Shown here piece after piece: positions 44,792-54,143 of a stretch of DNA of 64,000 nucleotides (within the stretch, counting starts at the first letter, position 1; the number at the start of each line of letters is the position of its first letter). Location of the stretch: NCBI GenBank assembly GCA_029252405.1, contig JAQXBM010000074.1:1-64000 (forward strand). The letters run 5' to 3'. This stretch comes from Crocinitomicaceae bacterium (GTDB taxonomy: Bacteria; Bacteroidota; Bacteroidia; Flavobacteriales_D; Crocinitomicaceae). Below the pieces are notes generated by a model. The model was not told the DNA's origin. It was given only the letters and a program-made list of their open reading frames with translations, and ran no database searches. The translations under genes and the position numbers were made by a program.

Positions 44792-45352
44792 ATGGAAAGA
44801 GAAATCAACAAACGAAGCGAAGGGAAATGTGAGCTGTGCGGATCGGACGAATCACTGAGCATCCATATCGTAGCGCCCAAAAATGGTGATTCAATTGATG
44901 AATGCGCGCATATCTGTGGAGTTTGTTCTTCTCAGATAATTGGTGAGGCAGACATCGATCCGAACCATTGGCGATGTTTGAATGACAGCATGTGGAGCGA
45001 GGTAGATGCAGTTAAAGTGCTCGCTTGGCGGATGCTGACTGCTCTAAAATCCGAAGGTTGGCCCAATGATTTACTGGATATGATGTATCTGGAAGAAGAC
45101 ACTGAAAAATGGGCGAAGCACGGAATTCCAAGTGAGCATGCGGTCGTTCATCTTGACAGCAACGGAGTACAGTTGAACGCTGGAGACAGTGTGGTACTCA
45201 TCAAAGATTTGAAAGTCAAAGGAGGGAATTTTACCGCGAAGCGAGGAACAGCCGTTCGCAATATCACACTCGTTCACGACAATGCTGAGCACATCGAAGG
45301 GAAAGTAGAGGGACAACGCATAGTTATTTTGACTCAATACGTAAAGAAATAG
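44792..45352 (+). CDS. PhnA-domain protein
   Basis: Protein of 186 residues. The N-terminal zinc-ribbon-like part has CELCGSDESL and ICGVCSS with a His between. The C-terminal PhnA domain is DSNGVQLNAGDSVVLIKDLKVKGG (read in pieces) and AKRGTAVRNITLV. Despite the family name, PhnA proteins are not shown to cleave phosphonates in general. It stands alone between a desaturase and a metallophosphoesterase. Confidence 0.88.
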   Translation: MEREINKRSEGKCELCGSDESLSIHIVAPKNGDSIDECAHICGVCSSQIIGEADIDPNHWRCLNDSMWSEVDAVKVLAWRMLTALKSEGWPNDLLDMMYLEEDTEKWAKHGIPSEHAVVHLDSNGVQLNAGDSVVLIKDLKVKGGNFTAKRGTAVRNITLVHDNAEHIEGKVEGQRIVILTQYVKK

Positions 45353-45358
45353 GTTCGA

Positions 45359-46582
45359 ATGAATTCAAGCATCGTTTTCGCGTTTTTATCCGTATTGTTA
45401 TTCTACAATTACCATAGTTTTTACTCAACTTTCGATCATCCGCAAGCGCAGATGGTTGTTGGTATCTTGTCGATTGTAGCTGCGGTAATTGGCTTGCTGA
45501 CCTTGATTCGAATGAACATCGTTTTCAGAACGGGCTACGGGCAATCTGATTTACTCACCAATTGGTCAATGGGAGTATTCTTTGGGATTATCATATCTGC
45601 GATCTTCGTTTCAGTTATTTTCTTGCTCGGTGATATCGGTCGATTCTTCGTCGCCGTTTACGAGAAGTTCTCTGCCGGTTCAATGATTTGGCCAAATCGG
45701 TCTGAATTCGTTGGATTCATCGCCATCTTCTTTTCCATTCTACCAGTCTCACTGTTTATTTATGGAATGGCAAGAGGGAAGTACAATTTCAAAGTTAGAG
45801 ATGTTCAGTTGCGCTTCGCGGATTTACCGAAAGCATTCGATGGTTACCGAATAGTTCAGTTTTCCGACTTGCACAGTGGAAATTATGATCGATTTTCTGC
45901 CATGGAGAAAGCCACACGGATGATTAAAGAGCAGCAGGCAGATTTAATCCTGTTCACCGGAGATTGGATCAATGCGAAATCCGATGAAATTATCCCGTAC
46001 AAAGAGCTGTTTACTGGACTAAATGCTCCTGATGGTAAGTTCTGTTGTCTCGGAAATCATGACTACGGTGCGCATCCAGCTTGGCGCGATTTAGAGAAGT
46101 ACAAATACATCAACGATGCTGTTCGCGAGCACATTTCAGATATGACCTTTGATTTGCTCGACAATAAAAATGTATCCATTAAGCGGGGAGAGGACGCCAT
46201 ACGCTTGGTTGGGGTAGAAAACTGGGGAAATAATCCATTTCCGCGAAAAGGAGATTTGGATCAGGCTTTAACCGGTGTTGACTCAGATGAATTCAAAATC
46301 CTGCTCTCTCATGATCCAACGCATTGGGATAAGAAAACCCTTGAGCATCCAGATCACATCCACTTGACATTAGCTGGTCACACGCATGGCGCTCAATTCG
46401 GTATCGAAACAAAAAGATTCCAGTGGTCGCCAGTGAAATACGTCTACAAGCGCTGGGGAGGTCTGTACGAAGAGAAAAATCAGTTTCTTTACGTGAATCG
46501 CGGTTTGGGATTCATTGGTTATGCTGGGAGGATTGGAATGAGACCGGAGATTACAGTGTTTGAATTGAAGTCAGACGGGTAA
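45359..46582 (+). CDS. Membrane-anchored metallophosphoesterase
   Basis: Protein of 407 residues. About four hydrophobic helices lie in the first 140 residues, then a calcineurin-like domain from about residue 143. Metal motifs are FSDLHSGN (168-175), GDWIN (201-205), GNHDYG (232-237), LSHDPTHW and AGHTHG. Relatives cleave lipid or nucleotide phosphoesters at the membrane face, for example YkuE-like enzymes. It ends 78 nt before the convergent mqo. Confidence 0.93.
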   Translation: MNSSIVFAFLSVLLFYNYHSFYSTFDHPQAQMVVGILSIVAAVIGLLTLIRMNIVFRTGYGQSDLLTNWSMGVFFGIIISAIFVSVIFLLGDIGRFFVAVYEKFSAGSMIWPNRSEFVGFIAIFFSILPVSLFIYGMARGKYNFKVRDVQLRFADLPKAFDGYRIVQFSDLHSGNYDRFSAMEKATRMIKEQQADLILFTGDWINAKSDEIIPYKELFTGLNAPDGKFCCLGNHDYGAHPAWRDLEKYKYINDAVREHISDMTFDLLDNKNVSIKRGEDAIRLVGVENWGNNPFPRKGDLDQALTGVDSDEFKILLSHDPTHWDKKTLEHPDHIHLTLAGHTHGAQFGIETKRFQWSPVKYVYKRWGGLYEEKNQFLYVNRGLGFIGYAGRIGMRPEITVFELKSDG

Positions 46583-46589
46583 TTTCGGA

Positions 46590-46646
46590 CTTCGACTCCG
46601 CTCAGCCCTCGGGTTCTACTATATCTGAGCGCTGAGGCTCTCGAAG
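46590..46646. repeat. Imperfect inverted repeat between convergent genes
   Basis: CTTCGACTCCGCTCAG at 46590-46605 faces CTGAGCGCTGAGGCTCTCGAAG at 46625-46646; the outer CTTCGA/TCGAAG arms pair perfectly. It is of the REP-like type common in flavobacterial intergenic DNA and may act as a bidirectional terminator between the two genes. Confidence 0.5.
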
Positions 46647-46659
46647 CGCATTATCAGAA

Positions 46660-48162
46660 CTAATCCTCCAACTTCAAAATCCTACTAGTACGGGCCCGAG
46701 TCGCCAGACACAATTCTCGATCATCCGCGAGCGATTGTCCATAAGATGGAATCATATTCTTAATCAAATCTTGCCATTCCGTTGTTTCCATATCTGAAGG
46801 GAAGCATTTTTCCAGTAGATCCAGCATCACCTGAACAGAAGTGCTCGCACCCGGAGAAGCTCCAAGCAAGGCAGCTAATGATCCATCCTGACTCGCAACG
46901 ATTTCCGTTCCAAACTGAAGTACGCCATTTCCTGCGCCATCACGCTTAATGATTTGAACTCGCTGTCCAGCTGTTTTTAATTTCCAATCTTCCATTTTTG
47001 CGTCTGGAAAGTACTTCTGCAGCATTTCAAAGCGATCTTCGTCAGATTGAATAACCTGTTTCACCAAATATTTCGTCAATTGATAATTTTTGAAACCCGC
47101 GGTGATGAGTGGCCAAATATTGTGCGATTCTATCGAAAGTGGTAAGTCGAAATACGACCCGTTTTTGAGAAATTTTGTTGAAAATCCAGCGTACGGGCCA
47201 AAAAGCAAGGTTCGCTTCCCATCAATGACGCGCGTATCCAAGTGAGGTACTGACATTGGTGGTGATCCAACTTCAGCTTTCCCGTATACTTTTGCTTCGT
47301 GGCGCTTGATTACATCCTTGTTTGAACAAGCCAAAAATTGACCACTTACCGGAAATCCTCCGTATCCTTCGCCAATAGGAAGGTCGGTTTTTTCGAGCAA
47401 CGGAATTGCCGCACCACCCGCACCAATGAATACAAAATCGGTTACAACTTTACTCGTAACATCGCTTGACAAGGCCGTCACTTCGACTTCCCAGCGTTCG
47501 TTCTTTCTTCTCGAGATATCTTCTACTTCGTGATTGAGAAACAATTCGACATTATCTTGAGCACACAAGTACTCGATCATTTTGCGCGTGATCGCTCCGA
47601 AATTTACATCTGTTCCAATCGCCATGCGGGTAGCAGCAATTTTTTGAGATGCATCACGTCCTTCCATCATGAGTGGAATCCATTCCTTGATTTCCGTGTG
47701 ATCTTCTGAATACAACATGTCTTCAAACAATCCGAATTTGGTCATATCCATGTGGCGTTGCTTGAGAAAATCAACGTTTTTATCTCCCCAGACGAAACTC
47801 ATGTGATCGATATCGTTGATAAATGGCACATCCGATTTGACATCACCTTTTTCGACTAAATGCGCCCAAAATTGCTTGGATACTTCGAATGATTGTGCGA
47901 TTCTCAGGGCTTTTGATAAATCAACCGATCCATCTTCCTTTTGCGGTGTGTAATTCAATTCACAAAACGCGGAGTGCCCAGTTCCTGCATTGTTCCATGC
48001 ATTTGAACTTTCCGCAGCCACTTTGTCCAATCGTTCATAGATTGAGATCCGTGCAAATGGCATCAATTTCTGGATGAAAATTCCGAGCGTTGCACTCATT
48101 ATTCCAGCGCCAATTAAGGTAACATGGAAATCTTGGGAAGATGATGAATTTGTTTCGGACAT
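46660..48162 (-). CDS. mqo: Malate:quinone oxidoreductase
   Basis: Protein of 500 residues, the normal length. GAGIMSATLGIFIQKLMP is the FAD-binding motif, and NAWNNAGTGHSAFCELNYTP is the Mqo-specific block. GAGGAAIPLLEK and SPGASTSVQVMLDLLEK complete the signature. It oxidises malate to oxaloacetate and feeds electrons to menaquinone in the TCA cycle, replacing soluble malate dehydrogenase in part. Confidence 0.97.
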   Translation of the reverse strand: MSETNSSSSQDFHVTLIGAGIMSATLGIFIQKLMPFARISIYERLDKVAAESSNAWNNAGTGHSAFCELNYTPQKEDGSVDLSKALRIAQSFEVSKQFWAHLVEKGDVKSDVPFINDIDHMSFVWGDKNVDFLKQRHMDMTKFGLFEDMLYSEDHTEIKEWIPLMMEGRDASQKIAATRMAIGTDVNFGAITRKMIEYLCAQDNVELFLNHEVEDISRRKNERWEVEVTALSSDVTSKVVTDFVFIGAGGAAIPLLEKTDLPIGEGYGGFPVSGQFLACSNKDVIKRHEAKVYGKAEVGSPPMSVPHLDTRVIDGKRTLLFGPYAGFSTKFLKNGSYFDLPLSIESHNIWPLITAGFKNYQLTKYLVKQVIQSDEDRFEMLQKYFPDAKMEDWKLKTAGQRVQIIKRDGAGNGVLQFGTEIVASQDGSLAALLGASPGASTSVQVMLDLLEKCFPSDMETTEWQDLIKNMIPSYGQSLADDRELCLATRARTSRILKLED

Positions 48163-48175
48163 AATTTAATCCCGT

Positions 48176-48967
48176 TTATTGATTCAAAAAGAAAAGAATT
48201 AAGATTGCGATAAGGAGTAGTAATAAAAACGCGATAATTGAAATAAAGAAAACCGCCACAAAGCGCAGTATCGTATAACTTTTGTTAAAGACACGCTTGA
48301 GCGAGATGACTGCGTAATAGATGGAATAAAGCAAGAAACCTAGCTGAATGAAAACCGATATGTTTGAAGAGATTTGTTCACTGAAGATCGCATCACATAA
48401 AGTAAAAAGCAGAATTTGTACCGTTCCGATAATAAAGAAAAACGAAAATAGGTGTAGCGTGAATACAAAGAAGTTCACGTAAAAATGGTGTTTTTCAGTC
48501 CTGAAGAAAAGTCGAATTAGCAAGGCGAACAAAGGAGCATATAAGAAGAGTAGAATGTTGAAGTTTCTAGCATATGCTTGGCTAACCGCGTTTGCAGCTT
48601 TTTCGGATCCATCTGCGGTAAATTCAAAAGCAGATGAGTCTTGTCCAGTGAGAAATGACAAACCAAAATACAGGAAGGAAAGGAACAGGAATACGCGAAT
48701 TGGGGGAATGAATTGCTGTCTTTTCCCATCCAAATAGTCTATTGTAACGCGTCCAGGTTCTGTAATTAACGGAACGACTGAGCGAAACAAGCGACTGTCA
48801 AAAGCCAAGTAATCTCCCAAAAAATCATTGAAAAGATGCTTGATTGACGCCTGTTTGGAGTGATTTTCCTGACCACAGTTGGGACAGAAGTTCTCGGCAT
48901 CCAACAAGGAAGCGCCACAGTTGTAGCACATTTCTGCTTTACGTCTTTTTCTGATTGTTTCTGGCAT
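48176..48967 (-). CDS. DUF3667 membrane protein with zinc ribbon
   Basis: Protein of 263 residues. Two CxxC pairs (CYNC, CPNC) make a zinc ribbon near residue 14-33. HLFNDFLGDYLAFDSRLFRSVVPLITEPGRVTIDYLDGKR, read in pieces, is the DUF3667 signature, followed by about five hydrophobic helices. The role is unknown. It shares strand with mqo, 13 nt upstream, so cotranscription is possible. Confidence 0.88.
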   Translation of the reverse strand: MPETIRKRRKAEMCYNCGASLLDAENFCPNCGQENHSKQASIKHLFNDFLGDYLAFDSRLFRSVVPLITEPGRVTIDYLDGKRQQFIPPIRVFLFLSFLYFGLSFLTGQDSSAFEFTADGSEKAANAVSQAYARNFNILLFLYAPLFALLIRLFFRTEKHHFYVNFFVFTLHLFSFFFIIGTVQILLFTLCDAIFSEQISSNISVFIQLGFLLYSIYYAVISLKRVFNKSYTILRFVAVFFISIIAFLLLLLIAILILFFLNQ

Positions 48968-48972
48968 TCAGT

Positions 48973-48980
48973 CAAAAATA
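48973..48980 (-). promoter_or_regulatory. -7 box for the DUF3667 gene
   Basis: TATTTTTG on the minus strand matches TAnnTTTG and lies 5 nt upstream of the ATG at 48967. The leader would be almost absent, so an ATG slightly downstream or a different promoter is also possible. Confidence 0.35.
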
Positions 48981-49026
48981 AGACTTATTTCGAGAAAAAA
49001 TGGCGCACAACCAGTTGCTCGTATTT

Positions 49027-49989
49027 CTACAATTCAGGCATAAGGTCCTCATTCGCGGTCGTGACACCCACGTTAAAGAGCGCATCACCTTTGTAAACGA
49101 TAGGGGCGGTATTCACGCAAAATACGTGTCCATCAAATGGAGCCTTGACTTTCCGTTTGAAATCTCCGTAAGGATCCGTGATGAACCCAAGTGTATCCTT
49201 CTTGTTGACCTGTGATCCATTCTCGATTAAAGGGTGAAACATTCCCGAATAGCATGCCCGAATCCAGCGTGACTTAGCAATCGTTACTGGCTTTGATTCG
49301 GATTCCTTCAATTCCTTGGTCATGCCTAAATGATTCAAGACGCGAATCGTTCCAGCTACACCGTGCTGTATGACATTCTCTTCGAAAACACTTGATTTCC
49401 CTCCCTCAAAAAGTAGAACAGATTTCTCCTTCTTGTTCATCATTTCGCGCAATGATTTCGGTATTGCCTTCGAGTGAACAATAAAGGGAGCACCGAATAC
49501 TTCGGCTAGTTCGAGCGCTTTTTTATCGGTATCCGCACATCTAATTTGAGGTGCGTTGACGCGATCAGCACCTCCCGTGTGGAAATCTAGCATCAAATCA
49601 ACATGTGGCGCTATTTCATGCGCAAAACGATAGGCCAATTGACTCGCTAATGAACCATTTTTTGTCCCTGGAAAGACACGGTTCAAATCTCTTCCGTCAG
49701 GAAAATTTCTAGACACGTTAAGGTATCCAAAGACGTTCAAAACGGGAATGCAGATGATTGTACCACGTTTGGGTTTGTGATATCCTTTGCTGATCAATCT
49801 GCGAATAATATCGATTCCATTTAGCTCGTCGCCATGCACGGCGCCGTTCAGTAAAACAACTGGGCCATCTTTTTTCGCACGATGAATAATCACAGGAACG
49901 TGCATCGAATTGCGCAAATGCGACTTCGCTAGGTTGATTGAGAGCTGATAAGACTTCCCTTTTTCTATTTCAGTATCCAGTATTCTCAT
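49027..49989 (-). CDS. Succinylglutamate desuccinylase/aspartoacylase-family metallopeptidase
   Basis: Protein of 320 residues. Zinc-ligand motifs are VHGDELNG (His52, Glu55) and LDFHTGG with a further His, typical of AstE/ASPA hydrolases. The C-terminal 80 residues (FHPLIENGSQVNKKDTLGFI, VKAPFDGHVF) form a biotinyl/lipoyl-like barrel. The ATG overlaps the RimK stop by 1 nt. With RimK and RimB it forms a conserved trio of unknown joint function, possibly releasing glutamate-type modifications. Confidence 0.92.
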   Translation of the reverse strand: MRILDTEIEKGKSYQLSINLAKSHLRNSMHVPVIIHRAKKDGPVVLLNGAVHGDELNGIDIIRRLISKGYHKPKRGTIICIPVLNVFGYLNVSRNFPDGRDLNRVFPGTKNGSLASQLAYRFAHEIAPHVDLMLDFHTGGADRVNAPQIRCADTDKKALELAEVFGAPFIVHSKAIPKSLREMMNKKEKSVLLFEGGKSSVFEENVIQHGVAGTIRVLNHLGMTKELKESESKPVTIAKSRWIRACYSGMFHPLIENGSQVNKKDTLGFITDPYGDFKRKVKAPFDGHVFCVNTAPIVYKGDALFNVGVTTANEDLMPEL

Positions 49990-50861
49990 TAAACGTTTCT
50001 CTCAATGTAGCGAATGATGGCCTTTGCGATGTCTTTACCTGTCGACTTTTCAATTCCTTCTAATCCCGGGGAAGAGTTCACTTCGAGCACTAAAGGACCA
50101 TTTTCTGATTGCAGCATATCAACACCAGCAACGCCGAGTCCCATTGCTTTGCACGCTTTCAACGCTGTGTTTTCTTCTTCGTCGGTTAATTCGATAATAC
50201 TTGCTGAACCTCCTCTGTGTAAGTTGGAGCGAAATTCTCCTTCCTTGCCTTGACGTTTCATAGCACCAACAATTTGACCGTCTACGACAAAGGCACGAAT
50301 ATCTGCCCCACCAGCTTCTTTGATGAATTCTTGAGCAACTACGCGTGCTCCTAGTCCATTAAATGCTTCTAACACTGATGATGCGGCATTCTTTGTTTCA
50401 GCCAAAACAACACCTAGTCCCTGGGTTCCTTCCAACAATTTGATAATGATTGGAGCTCCGCCTACCGCATCAACCACGTGATCGGTATCTTTCGAATCAT
50501 TTGTGAAAACGGTTTTTGGCAATCCAACGCCAGCGCGCGCCAAGACTTGCAAACTTCTCAGTTTATCTCTTGAACGAACCAGTGCTTGCGATTCAACCAC
50601 AGAAAACACCTTGCGCATTTCGAATTGACGAACAACTGCCGTCCCGAAAAAGGTAATTGACGCACCAATTCGTGGAATAATTGCATCAACATCATCCAAG
50701 TACATACCTTTGTAGTGAATTCGAGGGTTTTTCTTCTCAATTTCAATAATACATTTCAGCGGATCAACGATGATCACCTCGTGATTACGCTTTTCCGCAG
50801 CTTTAATCAATCTTGACGTTGAGTACAAGTTAGCGTTCCGAGATAATATTGCAATTTTCAT
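49989..50861 (-). CDS. rimK: RimK-family ATP-grasp glutamate ligase
   Basis: Protein of 290 residues. [34 protein letters not shown], in parts, is the ATP-grasp centre; HRGGSAS and [14 protein letters not shown] are family motifs. RimK adds glutamates to the C-terminus of ribosomal protein S6, or related acceptors. It overlaps the AstE-like gene by 1 nt and follows the RimB-like gene by 15 nt. Confidence 0.94.
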   Translation of the reverse strand: MKIAILSRNANLYSTSRLIKAAEKRNHEVIIVDPLKCIIEIEKKNPRIHYKGMYLDDVDAIIPRIGASITFFGTAVVRQFEMRKVFSVVESQALVRSRDKLRSLQVLARAGVGLPKTVFTNDSKDTDHVVDAVGGAPIIIKLLEGTQGLGVVLAETKNAASSVLEAFNGLGARVVAQEFIKEAGGADIRAFVVDGQIVGAMKRQGKEGEFRSNLHRGGSASIIELTDEEENTALKACKAMGLGVAGVDMLQSENGPLVLEVNSSPGLEGIEKSTGKDIAKAIIRYIERNV

Positions 50862-50876
50862 AGTTGGTAGATTAAG

Positions 50877-51323
50877 CTATTTCTTTTTTTGTTTGTAGGA
50901 GAGCCGAGTTCTAGATGGATCAACGAGAAATTCTTTTCCAAGAAACTTACGTCCCAGTAAAACAGGGAATTTTAGCCCTTTTCGTTTTGCCAAGGTGAAC
51001 TCCACTTCTTTGATTTCATCAAACAACAACACCTTAGTAAGAATGGAATAACGAACTTTGATTTTCCCAGTCGAGTTTTTCACTTTTCGTGTTGAGTAGT
51101 TCTTCGTCTCAAATGTTCGCTTTTCTTCCGGTATTGGATGATCTGACTCTAAAATTGTGTATCGTAGAATGCGCTCATCATCACTCGATACTTCCTCAAT
51201 ATAAGAGCAACGCAGCGAGGAGGTGTAAGCGCCCGTGTCTGTTTTCACAGGAACATTCTTGATGTTAAAATCCAAGAAATCCATGTAGTCCCAGCGACCA
51301 ATTACTTTTTTTTCAGCCTTCAT
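50877..51323 (-). CDS. RimB-like zinc protease (DUF785 family)
   Basis: Protein of 148 residues from ATG at 51323 (MKAEKKVIGR); an ATG at 51353 is in-frame but adds MFDSFFLTKK, not typical. The core KTDTGAYTSSL resembles the conserved block of the ATP-dependent zinc protease (RimB) family, in which D-x-GA-x-T is diagnostic. FPVLLGRKFLGKEFLVDPS ends the domain. It leads the RimB/RimK/AstE-like operon. Confidence 0.85.
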   Translation of the reverse strand: MKAEKKVIGRWDYMDFLDFNIKNVPVKTDTGAYTSSLRCSYIEEVSSDDERILRYTILESDHPIPEEKRTFETKNYSTRKVKNSTGKIKVRYSILTKVLLFDEIKEVEFTLAKRKGLKFPVLLGRKFLGKEFLVDPSRTRLSYKQKKK

Positions 51324-51531
51324 CTTTTTAGTCAAAAAAAATGAGTCAAACACTCAAATTATAGGCGAAATTAGAACAAAAAACTATGCGGAATTCATTT
51401 CTGAAAAAGATTTAAAAAAATTAACAATTCGGCAATATTGGATTGCGTTTAAATAGCACGTGATCAATACTTTGAAAGCTAGAAAGGATGGGCTTTTTTA
51501 TGAGGTACAGAATTGAAAACAACTTGCAGTT

Positions 51532-53475
51532 TTAGCTGTTGATCTCAATGCCAATCACACAAACATCATCCACTTGTTCTTGGTCTTCTTTCCAAGCTAG
51601 GAAAGCATTGAGTAGGAAGTCTCGTTGTTGTTCGACGCTTAGCCCTGTAGAGTCAAGAATCGCCCCTTTGAATCCTTTGCGCATCATCTTTTTCAGTTTT
51701 GGTCCACCAAATTGATCTTGGTATCCATCTGAGAACAAATAGATTCGATCTCCTTGTTTCAAATCTACTGTGTGTTCGCTGAATGGAGTAGGATTGTGAT
51801 GATTTCCAATCGGCTGCTTGTCGGCTTTGATTTCTTCCAGCGTTTTCGACTCCTTTCGATACATCCAAAGAGGATTATTCGCACCAGCCCAATTAAAAGT
51901 ATTCGAATTTCTATCGAACGCACAGAGTGAAATGTCCATTCCATCAGCGACCGAGTCTTCCTGTTGGGACATCTCGCCAATAACGAGTTCACGAGTTTTG
52001 TTCAATATTTCAGCAGGACTCTTTTTCCCGAACTCATGCACAGAACGGTTCAATGCATTGTGACAAACCACGCTCATCATTGCTCCAGGGACGCCATGTC
52101 CGGTGCAATCAGCGACTGCTAGAAATTGAATCGAATCCGCTTCATCCATCCAATAGAAATCACCAGAGACGATATCCTTTGGCAGGTAGAGCACGAAATT
52201 GCTGGAGAACGACTCCTTCAGTGCAGATGTTGAAGGCAAAATGGCTTTTTGAATGCGCTTTGCATAACTAATGGACGCCATGATTTCGTCATTCTTGTGT
52301 TGTACAATTTTGTTTTTCTCTTTGATGATCAACTGCTGCGCTTGCGTTTGCTTCCATTTTCGAAAGAACAGAATAGAGAAGAGGAGAATCAGAATTAAGC
52401 CTGAGCTGACCGCGATCAAAATGATGTTGTACTGGCGATCTTTTTCCTCTTGCTTGAGTCGAGCAACCTCTTTTTCCTTGTTGAATTGGTAGTTCAGTTC
52501 CAGCTCTGTTTGTTCCCTTGTATTTTCGGCATTGATAAGGCTATCTTGGTAGATAATGTGCAATCTATAATAAGCCAGAGCCGAATCCGCGTTATTTGCT
52601 TCTTCTTCATTCCGACTCAGCCAAAAATAGACATGTCTCAACGATTCTCGATCGTTTATGTCTTTTGCAATATTGAGGGAAAGCATGTAGTATTTCCTCG
52701 CCTCAGTGTAATTGTCTTGCTTAAAATATACTTCCCCTATATTGGAATAGGTGATTGATTGGCCCAATTTGTTGTCGACGGATATCCTAATTTCGAGGGC
52801 TTTATTGAGATAATCTAAGGCAACGTCATAATTTTTTAGCTGAATGTATGCAAGTGCGATATTATTGTAGTTATCTCCTAAACCCATTGTATCATTTGCT
52901 TCAGAGTCGATTTCAATGCAGGCCAAATAATTGTCGATTGCTTTTTGAACTTTCCCTTGACGATTATAGACAATTGCAAGGTTATTAAGTGAAGCAGAAA
53001 CTCCGTGTAAATCGTTAATGGATCGCCGAATTTTCAGAGCCTTCTTATGATACTCTATGGATTTATCATTGATTTCTTGATACATGTAGATCAAACCAAT
53101 GTTGCCCAAAATATCACCTTTGGTCTTTGGATCCTTTAATTTTTCTTGGATTGATAGTCCAGCAAAATAATGTTTGAGCGCAGAGGGATAGTCGCTCAGA
53201 TAGTCATAGGCAATACCGCGGTTGTTGTGCAATTTCGATTCAATGGACTTGAATTTATTCTTCTTTGCAATCTTCAATCCGCGTGTTGAATACTCCAAGG
53301 CATCATTGAAGTTTCCGTTTTTCCAGGCAGATTCAGTTGCCAAATTATAAGCAGTAGCTTTCTTTTTTTTAGCAGAGATTTTTTCAATGCGAAGAATGAT
53401 TGTATCACTCGAGAAATCCTGAGCAAAGCTCAAAAATGAAACGAATAGAAGTGTGGTGACCATGACAAAACGCAT
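51532..53475 (-). CDS. TPR-SpoIIE (PP2C-type) membrane phosphatase, copy 1
   Basis: Protein of 647 residues with a signal sequence, five to seven TPR-like repeats (about 60-300; YNNIALAYIQLKNYDVALDYL is one), one transmembrane helix at about 350-375, a coiled coil and a PP2C/SpoIIE phosphatase (about 410-647) with GDFYWMDEAD, ADCTGHGVPGAMMSVV and LFSDGYQDQFGG. It is a likely sensor output that dephosphorylates an anti-anti-sigma or other target. Paralogue at 55461-57620. Confidence 0.93.
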   Translation of the reverse strand: MRFVMVTTLLFVSFLSFAQDFSSDTIILRIEKISAKKKKATAYNLATESAWKNGNFNDALEYSTRGLKIAKKNKFKSIESKLHNNRGIAYDYLSDYPSALKHYFAGLSIQEKLKDPKTKGDILGNIGLIYMYQEINDKSIEYHKKALKIRRSINDLHGVSASLNNLAIVYNRQGKVQKAIDNYLACIEIDSEANDTMGLGDNYNNIALAYIQLKNYDVALDYLNKALEIRISVDNKLGQSITYSNIGEVYFKQDNYTEARKYYMLSLNIAKDINDRESLRHVYFWLSRNEEEANNADSALAYYRLHIIYQDSLINAENTREQTELELNYQFNKEKEVARLKQEEKDRQYNIILIAVSSGLILILLFSILFFRKWKQTQAQQLIIKEKNKIVQHKNDEIMASISYAKRIQKAILPSTSALKESFSSNFVLYLPKDIVSGDFYWMDEADSIQFLAVADCTGHGVPGAMMSVVCHNALNRSVHEFGKKSPAEILNKTRELVIGEMSQQEDSVADGMDISLCAFDRNSNTFNWAGANNPLWMYRKESKTLEEIKADKQPIGNHHNPTPFSEHTVDLKQGDRIYLFSDGYQDQFGGPKLKKMMRKGFKGAILDSTGLSVEQQRDFLLNAFLAWKEDQEQVDDVCVIGIEINS

Positions 53476-53566
53476 GGTTTAAATATACTAAATTGATTTT
53501 CAGATTGAACTATAACGAACTCACAATCGTTTAGCTTGGATTCTTCACGAAAATTGATTCGATTTC

Positions 53567-53595
53567 TTTGTTCGTCAATTCGATTACTATTTTTG
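53567..53595 (+). promoter_or_regulatory. Promoter of the small lipoprotein gene
   Basis: TTTG (53567-53570), 17 nt, then TATTTTTG (53588-53595). The predicted start near 53602 agrees with the ATG at 53620, not with the further upstream in-frame ATG at 53536. Confidence 0.5.
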
Positions 53596-53619
53596 TTAGT
53601 AGATACCAATTTTATCAAA

Positions 53620-54057
53620 ATGAAAAGCATATTAACCTTAATGTTCATCATACTAGCCGCTACATTTTCAAGCTGTTCATCGGAGAATGATACTTCGGAA
53701 AATCAAATAGGAACAGAAGAAAACACCTATGATATCGAAATTGAAAACAACAAAAAATGGGTTGTTATTGAGGACATGATGGTGCACATTCAGAACATGG
53801 ATGATGACATCGAATCAACAGGGAATGTTGAAAAGCTCGACTTTGAAGGACTTTGGGAGAAGTTGGATGCAAACATTAATTTGCTCACATCGAATTGCAC
53901 AATGACAGGAAAAGCGCACGATGAACTTCACAAATGGTTAATTCCATTTATTGGGTTGGTGGAAGATTTGAACAACGCCGAAACTTACGACGATAAGATG
54001 GGAGTTTATTCTTCGCTTGAAGCGTCAATGCTTGAGTTTAACGCTTATTTCGAATGA
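53620..54057 (+). CDS. Small helical lipoprotein, unknown function
   Basis: Protein of 145 residues from ATG at 53620; a start at 53536 would place a basic leader before the signal peptide and upstream of the promoter. The lipobox is FSSC (Cys near 18). The mature part is acidic and helical. No family is recognised. It lies divergent from the first TPR-SpoIIE gene. Confidence 0.75.
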   Translation: MKSILTLMFIILAATFSSCSSENDTSENQIGTEENTYDIEIENNKKWVVIEDMMVHIQNMDDDIESTGNVEKLDFEGLWEKLDANINLLTSNCTMTGKAHDELHKWLIPFIGLVEDLNNAETYDDKMGVYSSLEASMLEFNAYFE

Positions 54058-54143
54058 AATAGTGGAATTTAGTCTTCCGAAAAATCTCGAGAAAGAAGGT
54101 GACTCATTGTGTGGAACCTTGGAGAAATTCGTTTAAGCCTAGC

